Below are positions 48,728-62,565 of a stretch of 64,000 nt of DNA, one piece after another. Numbering within the stretch: position 1 is the first letter of the stretch; each line of letters starts with the position of its first letter. Source of the stretch: Paratinospora sagittata (lineage: Eukaryota > Streptophyta > Magnoliopsida > Ranunculales > Menispermaceae). Made by a program: the position numbers and the translations under genes. The notes beneath the pieces are model-generated. The model did no database searches and had not been told where the DNA came from. It saw nothing but the letters and a program-made list of their open reading frames with translations. The stretch lies in contig CM069590.1 of NCBI GenBank assembly GCA_035771175.1, positions 28,596,821 through 28,660,820 on the forward strand. Direction: 5' to 3'.

Positions 48728-49592
48728 ATTGCAATTTTGAATCAATTCGAAGCATTTTTTTGCAAAGGCAAGAATCATTACTTTCTTCTCTTGAAAAACT
48801 CTACGAAAAGCTCAATCTAACATGCAAATATCGTGCGTGTTGAATTTTTGAAAATCAGAGAATAAGTGTTTTATAAAATTTGAAGTTGAAGGTTAAAGAG
48901 CAAGAGTACTACAAAATGATTTGAATTCAAAACATTGTTCAATCTAAAGTTTTTTGGGCGTGCGAGACAATGGGAATCATCTAGGCGTTACTAGAGAATA
49001 TTTCAATTAAGATAACCTGGCAAAACGGTGAAGGAATAGAAAAATCGAGCAAGCAGAAGTGCCCACATTTTTCTCGTTAGAAATATCAGATTTTAGTCTA
49101 AGACGTGCCAATTGCTGGATAGCCTTATTTTTGAAAAATTAATATTTTGACACTAAAGAACCATTACATTGACTCAAAACACTTTGATATAAGAATAAAC
49201 ACTTTTAAATAATTCAAAACTCTTTAAAATTATAATTAAAACCTTTCGGAAAACATTTTTGTAAAAATGAAATACTATATCAAAAGTGATTTTGAAGACT
49301 TTGCCATTTTCAGAGTTTTAGTGCTAAGATTGATCGAGGGGTTACCTTACACACCAGAGATCAAACTAATGCATTAGACATGAGATATGTCTACGTTCTT
49401 CGAGCTTGATCATTGTAGAATTCGAAAGCTATTGTTTGATGTGTTCTTGATGCAAAACAGGTGATGTGTTCCTCTTTGATGTGTTATCTTACCGAGACCA
49501 CTTCATATACTTAGAGTTTTAAACAATGGATAGCCTCTGCAAATCTTAGCACACAAGGGATAAAATGAAGAACTAGCTTAACATCAAGACAG
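48728..49592 (+). repeat. Monomer M56, chimera of B (left) and A (right)
   Basis: 865 bp. Class B to TTGAATTTTTG (48840-48850), class A from CTAGGCG (48981) on. Private AACATGCAAAT, TTATAATTAAA and GCCATTTTC. GAATCAATT near the start is shared with M62. Confidence 0.91.
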
Positions 49593-50456
49593 ATTGCAAT
49601 TTTGATTCAATTCGAAGCCTTTTTTTGCAAAGGCAAGAATCATTACTTTCTTCTCTTGAAAAACTTTTCGAAAAGCTCAATCTAACTTGCAAATATCGTG
49701 GTGTTGAATTTTTGAAAATCAGAGAATGAGTGTTTTACAAAATTTGAAGTTGAAGGTTAAAGAGCAAGAGTACTACAAAATGATTTGAATTCAAAACATT
49801 GTTCAATCTAAAGTTTTTTGGGCGTGCGAGACAATGGGAATCATCTAGGTGTTACTAGAGAATATTTCAATTAAGATAACCTGGCAAAACGGTGAAGGAA
49901 TAGAAAAATCGAGCAAGCAGAAGTGCCCACATTTTTCTCGTTAGAAATATCAGATTTTAGTCTAAGACGTGCCAATTGCTGGATAGCCTTATTTTTGAAA
50001 AATTAATATTTTGACACTAAAGAACCATTTCATTGACTCAAAACACTTTGATATAAGAATAAACACTTTTAAATAATTCAAAACTCTTTAAAATTATGAT
50101 TAAAACCTTTCGGAAAACATTTTTGTAAAAATGAAATACTATATCGAAAGTGATTTTGAAGACTTTGCAATTTTCAGAGTTTTAGTGCTAAGGTTGATCG
50201 AGGGGTTGCCTTACACACCAGAGATCAAACTAATGCATTAGACATGAGATATGTCTTCGTTCTTCGAGCTTGATCATTGTAGAATTCGAAAGCTATTGTT
50301 TGATGTGTTCTTGATGCAAAACAGGTGATGTGTTCCTCTTTGATGTGTTATCTTACCGAGACCACTTCATATACTTAGAGTTTTAAACAATGGATAGCCT
50401 CTGCAAATCTTAGCACACAAGGGATAAAATGAAGAACTAGCTTAACATCAAGACAG
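49593..50456 (+). repeat. Monomer M57, class E, triplication copy 1
   Basis: 864 bp. ATCGTGGTG deletion, ACTTTTCG and GCTTAAC. Confidence 0.94.
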
Positions 50457-51320
50457 ATTGCAATTTTGATTCAATTCGAAGCCTTTTTTTGCAAAGGCAA
50501 GAATCATTACTTTCTTCTCTTGAAAAACTTTTCGAAAAGCTCAATCTAACTTGCAAATATCGTGGTGTTGAATTTTTGAAAATCAGAGAATGAGTGTTTT
50601 ACAAAATTTGAAGTTGAAGGTTAAAGAGCAAGAGTACTACAAAATGATTTGAATTCAAAACATTGTTCAATCTAAAGTTTTTTGGGCGTGCGAGACAATG
50701 GGAATCATCTAGGTGTTACTAGAGAATATTTCAATTAAGATAACCTGGCAAAACGGTGAAGGAATAGAAAAATCGAGCAAGCAGAAGTGCCCACATTTTT
50801 CTCGTTAGAAATATCAGATTTTAGTCTAAGACGTGCCAATTGCTGGATAGCCTTATTTTTGAAAAATTAATATTTTGACACTAAAGAACCATTTCATTGA
50901 CTCAAAACACTTTGATATAAGAATAAACACTTTTAAATAATTCAAAACTCTTTAAAATTATGATTAAAACCTTTCGGAAAACATTTTTGTAAAAATGAAA
51001 TACTATATCGAAAGTGATTTTGAAGACTTTGCAATTTTCAGAGTTTTAGTGCTAAGGTTGATCGAGGGGTTGCCTTACACACCAGAGATCAAACTAATGC
51101 ATTAGACATGAGATATGTCTTCGTTCTTCGAGCTTGATCATTGTAGAATTCGAAAGCTATTGTTTGATGTGTTCTTGATGCAAAACAGGTGATGTGTTCC
51201 TCTTTGATGTGTTATCTTACCGAGACCACTTCATATACTTAGAGTTTTAAACAATGGATAGCCTCTGCAAATCTTAGCACACAAGGGATAAAATGAAGAA
51301 CTAGCTTAACATCAAGACAG
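50457..51320 (+). repeat. Monomer M58, class E, triplication copy 2
   Basis: 864 bp. No difference from M57 found. Confidence 0.94.
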
Positions 51321-52184
51321 ATTGCAATTTTGATTCAATTCGAAGCCTTTTTTTGCAAAGGCAAGAATCATTACTTTCTTCTCTTGAAAAACTTTTCGAA
51401 AAGCTCAATCTAACTTGCAAATATCGTGGTGTTGAATTTTTGAAAATCAGAGAATGAGTGTTTTACAAAATTTGAAGTTGAAGGTTAAAGAGCAAGAGTA
51501 CTACAAAATGATTTGAATTCAAAACATTGTTCAATCTAAAGTTTTTTGGGCGTGCGAGACAATGGGAATCATCTAGGTGTTACTAGAGAATATTTCAATT
51601 AAGATAACCTGGCAAAACGGTGAAGGAATAGAAAAATCGAGCAAGCAGAAGTGCCCACATTTTTCTCGTTAGAAATATCAGATTTTAGTCTAAGACGTGC
51701 CAATTGCTGGATAGCCTTATTTTTGAAAAATTAATATTTTGACACTAAAGAACCATTTCATTGACTCAAAACACTTTGATATAAGAATAAACACTTTTAA
51801 ATAATTCAAAACTCTTTAAAATTATGATTAAAACCTTTCGGAAAACATTTTTGTAAAAATGAAATACTATATCGAAAGTGATTTTGAAGACTTTGCAATT
51901 TTCAGAGTTTTAGTGCTAAGGTTGATCGAGGGGTTGCCTTACACACCAGAGATCAAACTAATGCATTAGACATGAGATATGTCTTCGTTCTTCGAGCTTG
52001 ATCATTGTAGAATTCGAAAGCTATTGTTTGATGTGTTCTTGATGCAAAACAGGTGATGTGTTCCTCTTTGATGTGTTATCTTACCGAGACCACTTCATAT
52101 ACTTAGAGTTTTAAACAATGGATAGCCTCTGCAAATCTTTGCACACAAGGGATAAAATGAAGAACTAGCTGAACATCAAGACAG
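51321..52184 (+). repeat. Monomer M59, class E, triplication copy 3
   Basis: 864 bp. As M57/M58 except TCTTTGCAC and GCTGAAC at the right end. Confidence 0.94.
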
Positions 52185-53049
52185 ATTGCAATTTTGATTC
52201 AATTCGAAGCCTTTTTTTGCAAAGGCAAGAATCATTACTTTCTTCTCTTGAAAAACTTTTCGAAAACCGCAATCTATCTTGCAAATATCGTGCGTGTTGA
52301 ATTTTTGAAAATCAGAGAATGAGTGTTTTATAAAATTTGAAGTTGAAGGTTAAAGAGCAAGAGTACTACAAAATGATTTGAATTCAAAACATTGTTGAAT
52401 CTAAAGTTTTTTGGGCGTGCGAGACAATGGGAATCATCTAGGTGTTACTAGAGAATATTTCAATTAAGATAACCTGGCAAAACTGTGAAGGAATAGAAAA
52501 ATCGAGCAAGCAGAAGTGCCCACATTTTTCTCGTTAGAAATATCAGATTTTAGTCTAAGACGTGCCAATTGCTGGATAGCCTTATTTTTGAAAAATTAAT
52601 ATTTTGACACTAAAGAACCATTTCATTGACTCAAAACACTTTGATATAAGAATAAACACTTTTAAATAATTCAAAACTCTTTAAAATTATGATTAAAACC
52701 TTTCGGAAAACATTTTTGTAAAAATGAAATACTATATCGAAAGTGATTTTGAAGACTTTGCAATTTTCAGAGTTTTAGTGCTAAGATTGATCGAGGGGTT
52801 ACCTTACACACCAGAGATCAAACTAATGCATTAGACATGAGATATGTCTTCGGTCTTCGAGCTTGATCATTGTAGAATTCGAAAGCTATTGTTTGATGTG
52901 TTCTTGATGCAAAACAGGTGATGTGTTCCTCTTTGATGTGTTATCTTACCGAGACCACTTCATATACTTAGAGTTTTAAACAATGGGTAGCCTCTGCAAA
53001 TCTTAGCACACAAGGGATAAAATGAAGAACTAGCTGAACATCAAGACAG
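52185..53049 (+). repeat. Monomer M60, chimera of F (left) and B (right)
   Basis: 865 bp. ACTTTTCG, AATGAG and AACTGTG as in F monomers M24/M43; then ATATCAG, GTTACC and GGGTAG. Private AACCGCAATCTATC, TTGTTGAATC and TCGGTCTTCG. Confidence 0.88.
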
Positions 53050-53914
53050 ATTGCAATTTTGATTCAATTCGAAGCCTTTTTTTGCAAAGGCAAGAATCAT
53101 TACTTTCTTCTCTTGAAAAACTCTTCGAAAACCTCAATCTAACTTGCAAATATCCTGCGTGTTGTATTTTTGAAAATCAGAGAATAAGTGTTTTATAAAA
53201 TTTGAAGTTGAAGGTTAAAGAGCAAGAGTACTACAAAATGATTTGAATTCAAAACATTGTTCAATCTAAAGTTTTTTGGGCGTGCGAGACAATGGGAATC
53301 ATCTAGGCGTTACTAGAGAATATTTCAATTAAGATAACCTGGCAAAACGGTGAAGGAATAGAAAAATCGAGCAAGCAGAAGTGCCCACATTTTTCTCGTT
53401 AGAAATATCAGATTTTAGTCTAAGACGTGCTAATTGCTGGATAGCCTTATTTTTGAAAAATTAATATTTTGACACTAAAGAACCATTTCATTGACTCAAA
53501 ACACTTTGATATAAGAATAAACACTTTTAAATAATTCAAAACTCTTTAAAATTATGATTAAAACCTTTCGGAAAACATTTTTGTAAAAATGAAATACTAT
53601 ATCAAAAGTGATTTTGAAGACTTTGCAATTTTCAGAGTTTTAGTGCTAAGATTGATCGAGGGGTTACCTTACACACCAGAGATCAAACTAATGCATTAGA
53701 CATGAGATATGTCTACGTTCTTCGAGCTTGATCATTGTAGAATTCGAAAGCTATTATTTGATGTGTTCTTGATGCAAAACAGGTGATGTGTTCCTCTTTG
53801 ATGTGTTATCTTACCGAGACCACTTCATATACTTAGAGTTTTAAACAATGGATAGCCTCTGCAAATCTTAGCACACAAGGGATAAAATGAAGAACTAGCT
53901 GAACATCAAGACAG
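53050..53914 (+). repeat. Monomer M61, class A
   Basis: 865 bp. Private GTGCTAATT and CTATTATTTG. Confidence 0.93.
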
Positions 53915-54779
53915 ATTGCAATTTTGAATCAATTCGAAGCATTTCTTTGCAAAGGCAAGAATCATTACTTTCTTCTCTTGAAAAACTCTACGAAAAGCTC
54001 AATCTAACTTGCAAATATCGTGCGTGTTGTATTTTTGAAAATCAGAGAATAAGTGTTTTATAAAATTTGAAGTTGAAGGTTAAAGAGCAAGAGTACTACA
54101 AAATGATTTGAATTCAAAACATTGTTCAATCTAAAGTTTTTTGGGCGTGCGAGACAATGGGAATCATCTAGGTGTTACTAGAGAATATTTCAATTAAGAT
54201 AACCTGGCAAAACTGTGAAGGAATAGAAAAATCGAGCAAGCAGAAGTGCCCACATTTTTCTCGTTAGAAATATAAGATTTTAGTCTAAGACGTGCCAATT
54301 GCTGGATAGCCTTATTTTTGAAAAATTAATATTTTGACACTAAAGAACCATTTCATTGACTCAAAACACTTTGATATAAGAATAAACACTTTTAAATAAT
54401 TCAAAACTCTTTAAAATTATGATTAAAACCTTTCAGAAAACATTTTTGTAAAAATGAAATACTATATCGAAAGTGATTTTGAAGACTTTGCAATTTTCAG
54501 AGTTTTAGTGCTAAGGTTGATCGAGGGGTTGCCTTACACACCAGAGATCAAACTAATGCATTAGACATGAGATATGTCTACGTTCTTCGAGCTTGATCAT
54601 TGTAGAATTCGAAAGCTATTGTTTGATGTGTTCTTGATGCAAAACAGGTGATGTGTTCCTCTTTGATGTGTTATCTTACCGAGACCACTTCATATACTTA
54701 GAGTTTTAAACAATGGATAGCCTCTGCAAATCTTAGCACACAAGGGATAAAATGAAGAACTAGCTTAACATCAAGACAG
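53915..54779 (+). repeat. Monomer M62, chimeric junction of the super-repeat
   Basis: 865 bp. Left part is class B with GAATCAATT, GCATTTCTTT, TTGTATTT, TTTCAGAAAAC, GGTTG and GTTGCC. The right end (GTCTACG, GGATAG, GCTTAAC) is that of M19. The switch lies between 54546 and 54580. Confidence 0.92.
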
Positions 54780-55644
54780 ATTGCAATTTTGATTCAATTC
54801 GAAGCCTTTTTTTGCAAAGGCAAGAATCATTACTTTCTTCTCTTGAAAAACTCTTCGAAAAGCTCAATCTAACTTGCAAATATCGTGCGTGTTGAATTTT
54901 TGAAAATCAGAGAATGAGTGTTTTACAAAATTTGAAGTTGAAGGTTAAAGAGCAAGAGTACTACAAAATGATTTGAATTCAAAACATTGTTCAATCTAAA
55001 GTTTTTTGGGCGTGCGAGACAATGGGAATCATCTAGGTGTTACTAGAGAATATTTCAATTAAGATAACCTGGCAAAACGGTGAAGGAATAGAAAAATCGA
55101 GCAAGCAGAAGTGCCCACATTTTTCTCGTTAGAAATATCAGATTTTAGTCTAAGACGTGCCAATTGCTGGATAGCCTTATTTTTGAAAAATTAATATTTT
55201 GACACTAAAGAACCATCTCATTGACTCAAAACACTTTGATATAAGAATAAACACTTTTAAATAATTCAAAACTCTTTAAAATTATGATTAAAACCTTTCG
55301 GAAAACATTTTTGTAAAAATGTAATACTATATCGAAAGTGATTTTGAAGACTTTGCAATTTTCAGAGTTTTAGTGCTAAGGTTGATCGAGGGGTTGCCTT
55401 ACACACCAGAGATCAAACTAATGCATTAGACGTGAGATATGTCTTCGTTCTTCGAGCTTGATCATTGTAGAATTCGAAAGCTATTGTTTGATGTGTTCTT
55501 GATGCAAAACAGGTGATGTGTTCCTCTTTGATGTGTTATCTTACCGAGACCACTTCATATACTTAGAGTTTTAAACAATGGATAGCCTCTGCAAATCTTA
55601 GCACACAAGGGATAAAATGAAGAACTAGCTGAACATCAAGACAG
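54780..55644 (+). repeat. Monomer M63, class E (copy of M20)
   Basis: 865 bp. Same as M20 by line comparison; CCATCTC, ATGTAATAC and AGACGTGAG. Confidence 0.94.
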
Positions 55645-56509
55645 ATTGCAATTTTGATTCAATTCGAAGCCTTTTTTTGCAAAGGCAAGAATCATTACTT
55701 TCTTCTCTTGAAAAACTCTTCGAAAACCTCAATCTAACTTGCGAATATCCTGCGTGTTGTATTTTTGAAAATCAGAGAATAAGTGTTTTATAAAATTTGA
55801 AGTTGGAGGTTAAAGAGCAAGAGTACTACAAAATGATTTGAATTCAAAACATTGTTCAATCTAAAGTTTTTTGGGCGTGCGAGACAATGGGAATCAACTA
55901 GGTGTTACTAGAAAATATTTCAATTAAGATAACCTGGCAAAACTGTGAAGGAATAAAAAAATCGAGCAAGCAGAAGTGCCCACATTTTTCTCGTTAGAAA
56001 TATAAGATTTTAGTCTAAGACGTGCAAATTGCTGGATAGCCTTATTTTTGAAAAATTAATATTTTGACACTAAATAACCATTTCATTGACTCAAAACACT
56101 TTGATATAAGAATAAACACTTTTAAATAATTCAAAACTCATTAAAATTATGATTAAAACCTTTCGGAAAACATTTTTGTAAAAATGAAATACTATATCAA
56201 AAGTGATTTTGAAGACTTTGCAATTTTCAGAGTTTTACTGCTAAGATTGATCGAGGGGTTACCTTACACACCAGAGATCAAACTAATGCATTAGACATGA
56301 GATATGTCTACGTTCTTCGAGCTTGATCATTGTAGAATTCGAAAGCTATTGTTTGATGTGTTCTTGATGCAAAACAGGTGATGTGTTCCTCTTTGATGTG
56401 TTATCTTACCGAGACCACTTCATATACTTAGAGTTTTAAACAATGGATAGCCTCTGCAAATCTTAGCACACAAGGGATAAAATGAAGAACTAGCTGAACA
56501 TCAAGACAG
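55645..56509 (+). repeat. Monomer M64, class F (copy of M21)
   Basis: 865 bp. GCGAATATCC, GAATCAACTAGG and TTTTACTGC as in M21. Confidence 0.94.
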
Positions 56510-57374
56510 ATTGCAATTTTGATTCAATTCGAAGCATTTTTTTGCAAAGGCAAGAATCATTACTTTCTTCTCTTGAAAAACTCTACGAAAAGCTCAATCT
56601 AACTTGCAAATATCGTGCGTGTTGAATTTTTGAAAATCAGAGAATAAGTGTTTTATAAAATTTGAAGTTGAAGGTTAAAGAGCAAGAGTACTACAAAATG
56701 ATTTGAATTCAAAACATTGTTCAATCTAAAGTTTTTTGGGCGTGCGAGACAATGGGAATCATCTAGGTGTTACTAGAGAATATTTCAATTAAGATAACCT
56801 GGCAAAACTGTGAAGGAATAGAAAAATCGAGCAAGCAGAAGTGCCCACATTTTTCTCGTTAGAAATATAAGATTTTAGTCTAAGACGTGCCAATTGCTGG
56901 ATAGCCTTATTTTTGAAAAATTAATATTTTGACACTAAAGAACCATTTCATTGACTCAAAACACTTTGATATAAGAATAAACACTTTTAAATAATTCAAA
57001 ACTCTTTAAAATTATGATTAAAACCTTTCGGAAAACATTTTTGTAAAAATGAAATACTATATCGAAAGTGATTTTGAAGACTTTGCAATTTTCAGAGTTT
57101 TAGTGCTAAGATTGATCGAGGGGTTACCTTACACACCAGAGATCAAACTAATGCATTAGACATGAGATATGTCTTCGTTCTTCGAGCTTGATCATTGTAG
57201 AATTCGAAAGCTATTGTTTGATGTGTTCTTCATGCAAAACAGGTGATGTGTTCCTCTTTGATGTGTTATCTTACCGAGACCACTTCATATACTTAGAGTT
57301 TTAAACAATGGGTAGCCTCTGCAAATCTTAGCACACAAGGGATAAAATGAAGAACTAGCTGAACATCAAGACAG
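56510..57374 (+). repeat. Monomer M65, class B (copy of M22)
   Basis: 865 bp. CTTCATGCAAAAC as in M22. Confidence 0.94.
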
Positions 57375-58240
57375 ATTGCAATTTTGATTCAATTCGAAGC
57401 CTTTTTTTGCAAAGGCAAGAATCATTACTTTCTTCTCTTGAAAAACTCTTCGAAAACCTCAATCTAACTTGCAAATATCGTGCGTGTTGAATTTTTGAAA
57501 ATCAGAGAATGAGTGTTTTACAAAATTTGAAGTTGAAGGTTAAAGAGCAAGAGTACTACAAAATGATTTGAATTCAAAACATTGTTCAATCTAAAGTTTT
57601 TTGGGCGTGCGAGACAATGGGAATCATCTAGGTGTTACTAGAGAATATTTCAATTAAGATAACCTGGTAAAAACGGTGAAGGAATAGAAAAATCGAGCAA
57701 GCAGAAGTGCCCACATTTTTCTCGTTAGAAATATCAGATTTTAGTCTAAGACGTGCCAATTGCTGGATAGCCTTATTTTTGAAAAATTAATATTTTGACA
57801 CTAAAGAACCATTTCATTGACTCAAAACACTTTGATATAAGAATAAACACTTTTAAATAATTCAAAACTCTTTAAAATTATGATTAAAACCTTTCGGAAA
57901 ACATTTTTGTAAAAATGAAATACTATATCGAAAGTGATTTTGAAGACTTTGCAATTTTTAGAGTTTTAGTGCTAAGGTTGATCGAGGGGTTGCCTTACAC
58001 ACCAAAGATCAAACTAATGCATTAGACATGAGATATGTCTTCGTTCTTCGAGCTTGATCATTGTAGAATTCGAAAGCTATTGTTTGATGTGTTCTTGATG
58101 CAAAACAGGTGATGTGTTCCTCTTTGATGTGTTATCTTACCGAGACCACTTCATATACTTAGAGTTTTAAACAATGGATAGCCTCTGCAAATCTTAGCAC
58201 ACAAGGGATAAAATGAAGAACTAGCTGAACATCAAGACAG
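57375..58240 (+). repeat. Monomer M66, class E variant (copy of M23)
   Basis: 866 bp. Same extra base in GGTAAAAACGG and same CCAAAGATC as in M23. Confidence 0.94.
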
Positions 58241-59105
58241 ATTGCAATTTTGATTCAATTCGAAGCGTTTTTTTGCAAAGGCAAGAATCATTAGTTTCTT
58301 CTCTTGAAAAACTTTTCGAAAACCTCAATCTAACTTGCAAATATCGTGCGTGTTGAATTTTTGAAAATCAGAGAATGAGTGTTTTATAAAATTTGAAGTT
58401 GAAGGTTAAAGAGCAAGAGTACTACAAAATGATTTGAATTCAAAACATTGTTCAATCTAAAGTTTTTTGGGCGTGCGAGACAATGGGAATCATCTAGGTG
58501 TTACTAGAGAATATTTCAATTAAGATAACCTGGCAAAACTGTGAAGGAATAGAAAAATCGAGCAAGCAGAAGTGCCCACATTTTTCTCGTTAGAAATATA
58601 AGATTTTAGTCTAAGACGTGCAAATTGCTGGATAGCCTTATTTTTGAAAAATTAATATTTTGACACTAAATAACCATTTCATTGACTCAAAACACTTTGA
58701 TATAAGAATAAACACTTTTAAATAATTCAAAACTCATTAAAATTATGATTAAAACCTTTCGGAAAACATTTTTGTAAAAATGAAATACTATAACAAAAGT
58801 GATTTTGAAGACTTTGCAATTTTCAGAGTTTTAGTGCTAAGATTGATCGAGGGGTTACCTTACACACCAGAGATCAAACTAATGCATTAGACATGAGATA
58901 TGTCTACGTTCTTCGAGCTTGATCATTGTAGAATTCGAAAGCTATTGTTTGATGTGTTCTTGATGCAAAACAGGTGATGTGTTCCTCTTTGATGTGTTAT
59001 CTTACCGAGACCACTTCATATACTTAGAGTTTTAAACAATGGATAGCCTCTGCAAATCTTAGCACACAAGGGATAAAATGAAGAACTAGCTGAACATCAA
59101 GACAG
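58241..59105 (+). repeat. Monomer M67, class F variant (copy of M24)
   Basis: 865 bp. GAAGCGTTT, ATTAGTTTC and ACTATAACAAAAG as in M24. Confidence 0.94.
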
Positions 59106-59970
59106 ATTGCAATTTTGATTCAATTCGAAGCATTTTTTTGCAAAGGCAAGAATCATTACTTTCTTCTCTTGAAAAACTCTACGAAAAGCTCAATCTAACT
59201 TGCAAATATCGTGCGTGTTGAATTTTTGAAAATCAGAGAATAAGTGTTTTATAAAATTTGAAGTTGAAGGTTAAAGAGCAAGAGTACTACAAAATGATTT
59301 GAATTCAAAACATTGTTCAATCTAAAGTTTTTTGGGCGTGCGAGACAATGGGAATCATCTAGGTGTTACTAGAGAATATTTCAATTAAGATAACCTGGCA
59401 AAACTGTGAAGGAATAGAAAAATCGAGCAAGCAGAAGTGCCCACATTTTTCTCGTTAGAAATATAAGATTTTAGTCTAAGACGTGCCAATTGCTGGATAG
59501 CCTTATTTTTGAAAAATTAATATTTTGACACTAAAGAACCATTTCATTGACTCAAAACACTTTGATATAAGAATAAACACTTTTAAATAATTCAAAACTC
59601 TTTAAAATTATGATTAAAACCTTTCGGAAAACATTTTTGTAAAAATGAAATACTATATCGAAAGTGATTTTGAAGACTTTGCAATTTTCAGAGTTTTAGT
59701 GCTAAGATTGATCGAGGGGTTCCCTTACACACCAGAGATCAAACTAATGCATTAGACATGAGATATGTCTTCGTTCTTCGAGCTTGATCATTGTAGAATT
59801 CGAAAGCTATTGTTTGATGTGTTCTTGATGCAAAACAGGTGATGTGTTCCTCTTTGATGTGTTATCTTACCGAGACCACTTCATATACTTAGAGTTTTAA
59901 ACAATGGGTAGCCTCTGCAAATCTTAGCACACAAGGGATAAAATGAAGAACTAGCTGAACATCAAGACAG
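59106..59970 (+). repeat. Monomer M68, class B (copy of M25)
   Basis: 865 bp. GTTCCC and GGGTAG as in M25. Confidence 0.94.
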
Positions 59971-60835
59971 ATTGCAATTTTGATTCAATTCGAATCCTTT
60001 TTTTGCAAAGGCAAGAATCATTACTTTCTTCTCTTGAAAAACTCTTCGAAAACCTCAATCTAACTTGCAAATATCCTGCGTGTTGTATTTTTGAAAATCA
60101 GAGAATAAGTGTTTTATAAAATTTGAAGTTGAAGGTTAAAGAGCAAGAGTACTACAAAATGATTTGAATTCAAAACATTGTTCAATCTAAAGTTTTTTGG
60201 GCGTGCGAGACAATGGGAATCATCTAGGTGTTACTAGAGAATATTTCAATTAAGATAACCTGGCAAAACGGTGAAGGAATAGAAAAATCGAGCAAGCAGA
60301 AGTGCCCACATTTTTCTCGTTAGAAATATAAGATTTTAGTCTAAGACGTGCCAATTGCTGGATAGCCTTATTTTTGAAAAATTAATATTTTGACACTAAA
60401 GAACCATTACATTGACTCAAAACACTTTGATATAAGAATAAACACTTTTAAATAATTCAAAACTCTTTAAAATTATGATTAAAACCTTTCGGAAAACATT
60501 TTTGTAAAAATGAAATACTATATTGAAAGTGATTTTGAAGACTTTGCAATTTTCAGAGTTTTAGTGCTAAGATTGATCGAGGGGTTACCTTACACACCAG
60601 AGATCAAACTAATGCATTAGACATGAGATATGTCTTCGTTCTTCGAGCTTGATCATTGTAGAATTCGAAAGCTATTGTTTGATGTGTTCTTGATGCAAAA
60701 CAGGTGATGTGTTCCTCTTTGATGTGTTATCTTACCGAGACCACTTCATATACTTAGAGTTTTAAACAATGGGTAGCCTCTGCAAATCTTAGCACACAAG
60801 GGATAAAATGAAGAACTAGCTGAACACCAAGACAG
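59971..60835 (+). repeat. Monomer M69, A-like mosaic (copy of M26)
   Basis: 865 bp. GAATCC, TATTGAAAG and GAACACC as in M26. Confidence 0.94.
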
Positions 60836-61700
60836 ATTGCAATTTTGATTCAATTCGAAGCCTTTTTTTGCAAAGGCAAGAATCATTACTTTCTTCTCTT
60901 GAAAAACTCTTCGAAAACCTCAATCTAACTTGCAAATATCCTGCGTGTTGTATTTTTGAAAATCAGAGAATAAGTGTTTTATAAAATTTGAAGTTGGAGG
61001 TTAAAGAGCAGGAGTACTACAAAATGATTTGAATTCAAAACATTGTTCAATCTAAAGTTTTTTGGGCGTGCGAGACAATGGGAATCATCTAGGCGTTACT
61101 AGAGAATATTTCAATTAAGATGACCTGGCAAAACGGTGAAGGAATAGAAAAATCGAGCAAGCAGAAGTGCCCACATTTTTCTCGTTAGAAATATCAGATT
61201 TTAGTCTAAGACGTGCCAATTGCTGGATAGCCTTATTTTTGAAAAATTAATATTTTGACACTAAAGAACCATTTCATTGACTCAAAACACTTTGATATAA
61301 GAATAAACACTTTTAAATAATTCAAAACTCTTTAAAATTATGATTAAAACCTTTCGGAAAACATTTTTGTAAAAATGAAATACTATATCAAAAGTGATTT
61401 TGAAGACTTTGCAATTTTCAGAGTTTTAGTGCTAAGATTGATCGAGGGGTTACCTTACACACCAGATATCAAACTAATGCATTAGACATGAGATATGTCT
61501 ACGTTCTTCGAGCTTGATCATTGTAGAATTCGAAAGCTATTGTTTGATGTGTTCTTGATGCAAAACAGGTGATGTGTTCCTCTTTGATGTGTTATCTTAC
61601 CGAGACCACTTCATATACTTAGAGTTTTAAACAATGGATAGCCTCTGCAAATCTTAGCACACAAGGGATAAAATGAAGAACTAGCTTAACATCAAGACAG
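60836..61700 (+). repeat. Monomer M70, class A' (copy of M27)
   Basis: 865 bp. GCAGGAG, GATGACCTGG and CCAGATATC as in M27. Confidence 0.94.
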
Positions 61701-62565
61701 ATTGCAATTTTGATTCAATTCGAAGCCTTTTTTTGCAAAGGCAAGAATCATTACTTTCTTCTCTTGAAAAACTCTTCGAAAAGCTCAATCTAACTTGCAA
61801 ATATCGTGCGTGTTGAATTTTTGAAAATCAGAGAATGAGTGTTTTACAAAATTTGAAGTTGAAGGTTAAAGAGCAAGAGTACTACAAAATGATTTGAATT
61901 CAAAACATTGTTCAATCTAAAGTTTTTTGGGCGTGCGAGACAATGGGAATCATCTAGGTGTTACTAGAGAATATTTCAATTAAGATAACCTGGCAAAACG
62001 GTGAAGGAATAGAAAAATCGAGCAAGCAGAAGTGCCAACATTTTTCTCGTTAGAAATATCAGATTTTAGTCTAAGACGTGCCAATTGCTGGATAGCCTTA
62101 TTTTTGAAAAATTAATATTTTGACACTAAAGAACCATCTCATTGACTCAAAACACTTTGATATAAGAATAAACACTTTTAAATAATCCAAAACTCTTTAA
62201 AATTATGATTAAAACCTTTCGGAAAACATTTTTGTAAAAATGTAATACTATATCGAAAGTGATTTTGAAGACTTTGCAATTTTCAGAGTTTTAGTGCTAA
62301 GGTTGATCGAGGGGTTGCCTTACACACCAGAGATCAAACTAATGCATTAGACGTGAGATATGTCTTCGTTCTTCGAGCTTGATCATTGTAGAATTCGAAA
62401 GCTATTGTTTGATGTGTTCTTGATGCAAAACAGGTGATGTGTTCCTCTTTGATGTGTTATCTTACCGAGACCACTTCATATACTTAGAGTTTTAAACAAT
62501 GGATAGCCTCTGCAAATCTTAGCACACAAGGGATAAAATGAAGAACTAGCTGAACATCAAGACAG
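61701..62565 (+). repeat. Monomer M71, class E (copy of M28)
   Basis: 865 bp. GTGCCAACA and AATAATCC as in M28. Confidence 0.94.

Larger units (their letters stand above)
49593..52184. repeat. Recent triplication of one 864-bp monomer (M57-M59)
   Basis: Three consecutive class E monomers share a one-base deletion (ATCGTGGTG in place of ATCGTGCGTG) and ACTTTTCG. I found no difference between M57 and M58. M59 differs only in its last 60 bases or so (TCTTTGCAC and GCTGAAC). This is the only place in the window where neighbouring monomers are each other's closest relatives over full length for three units. Confidence 0.92.
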
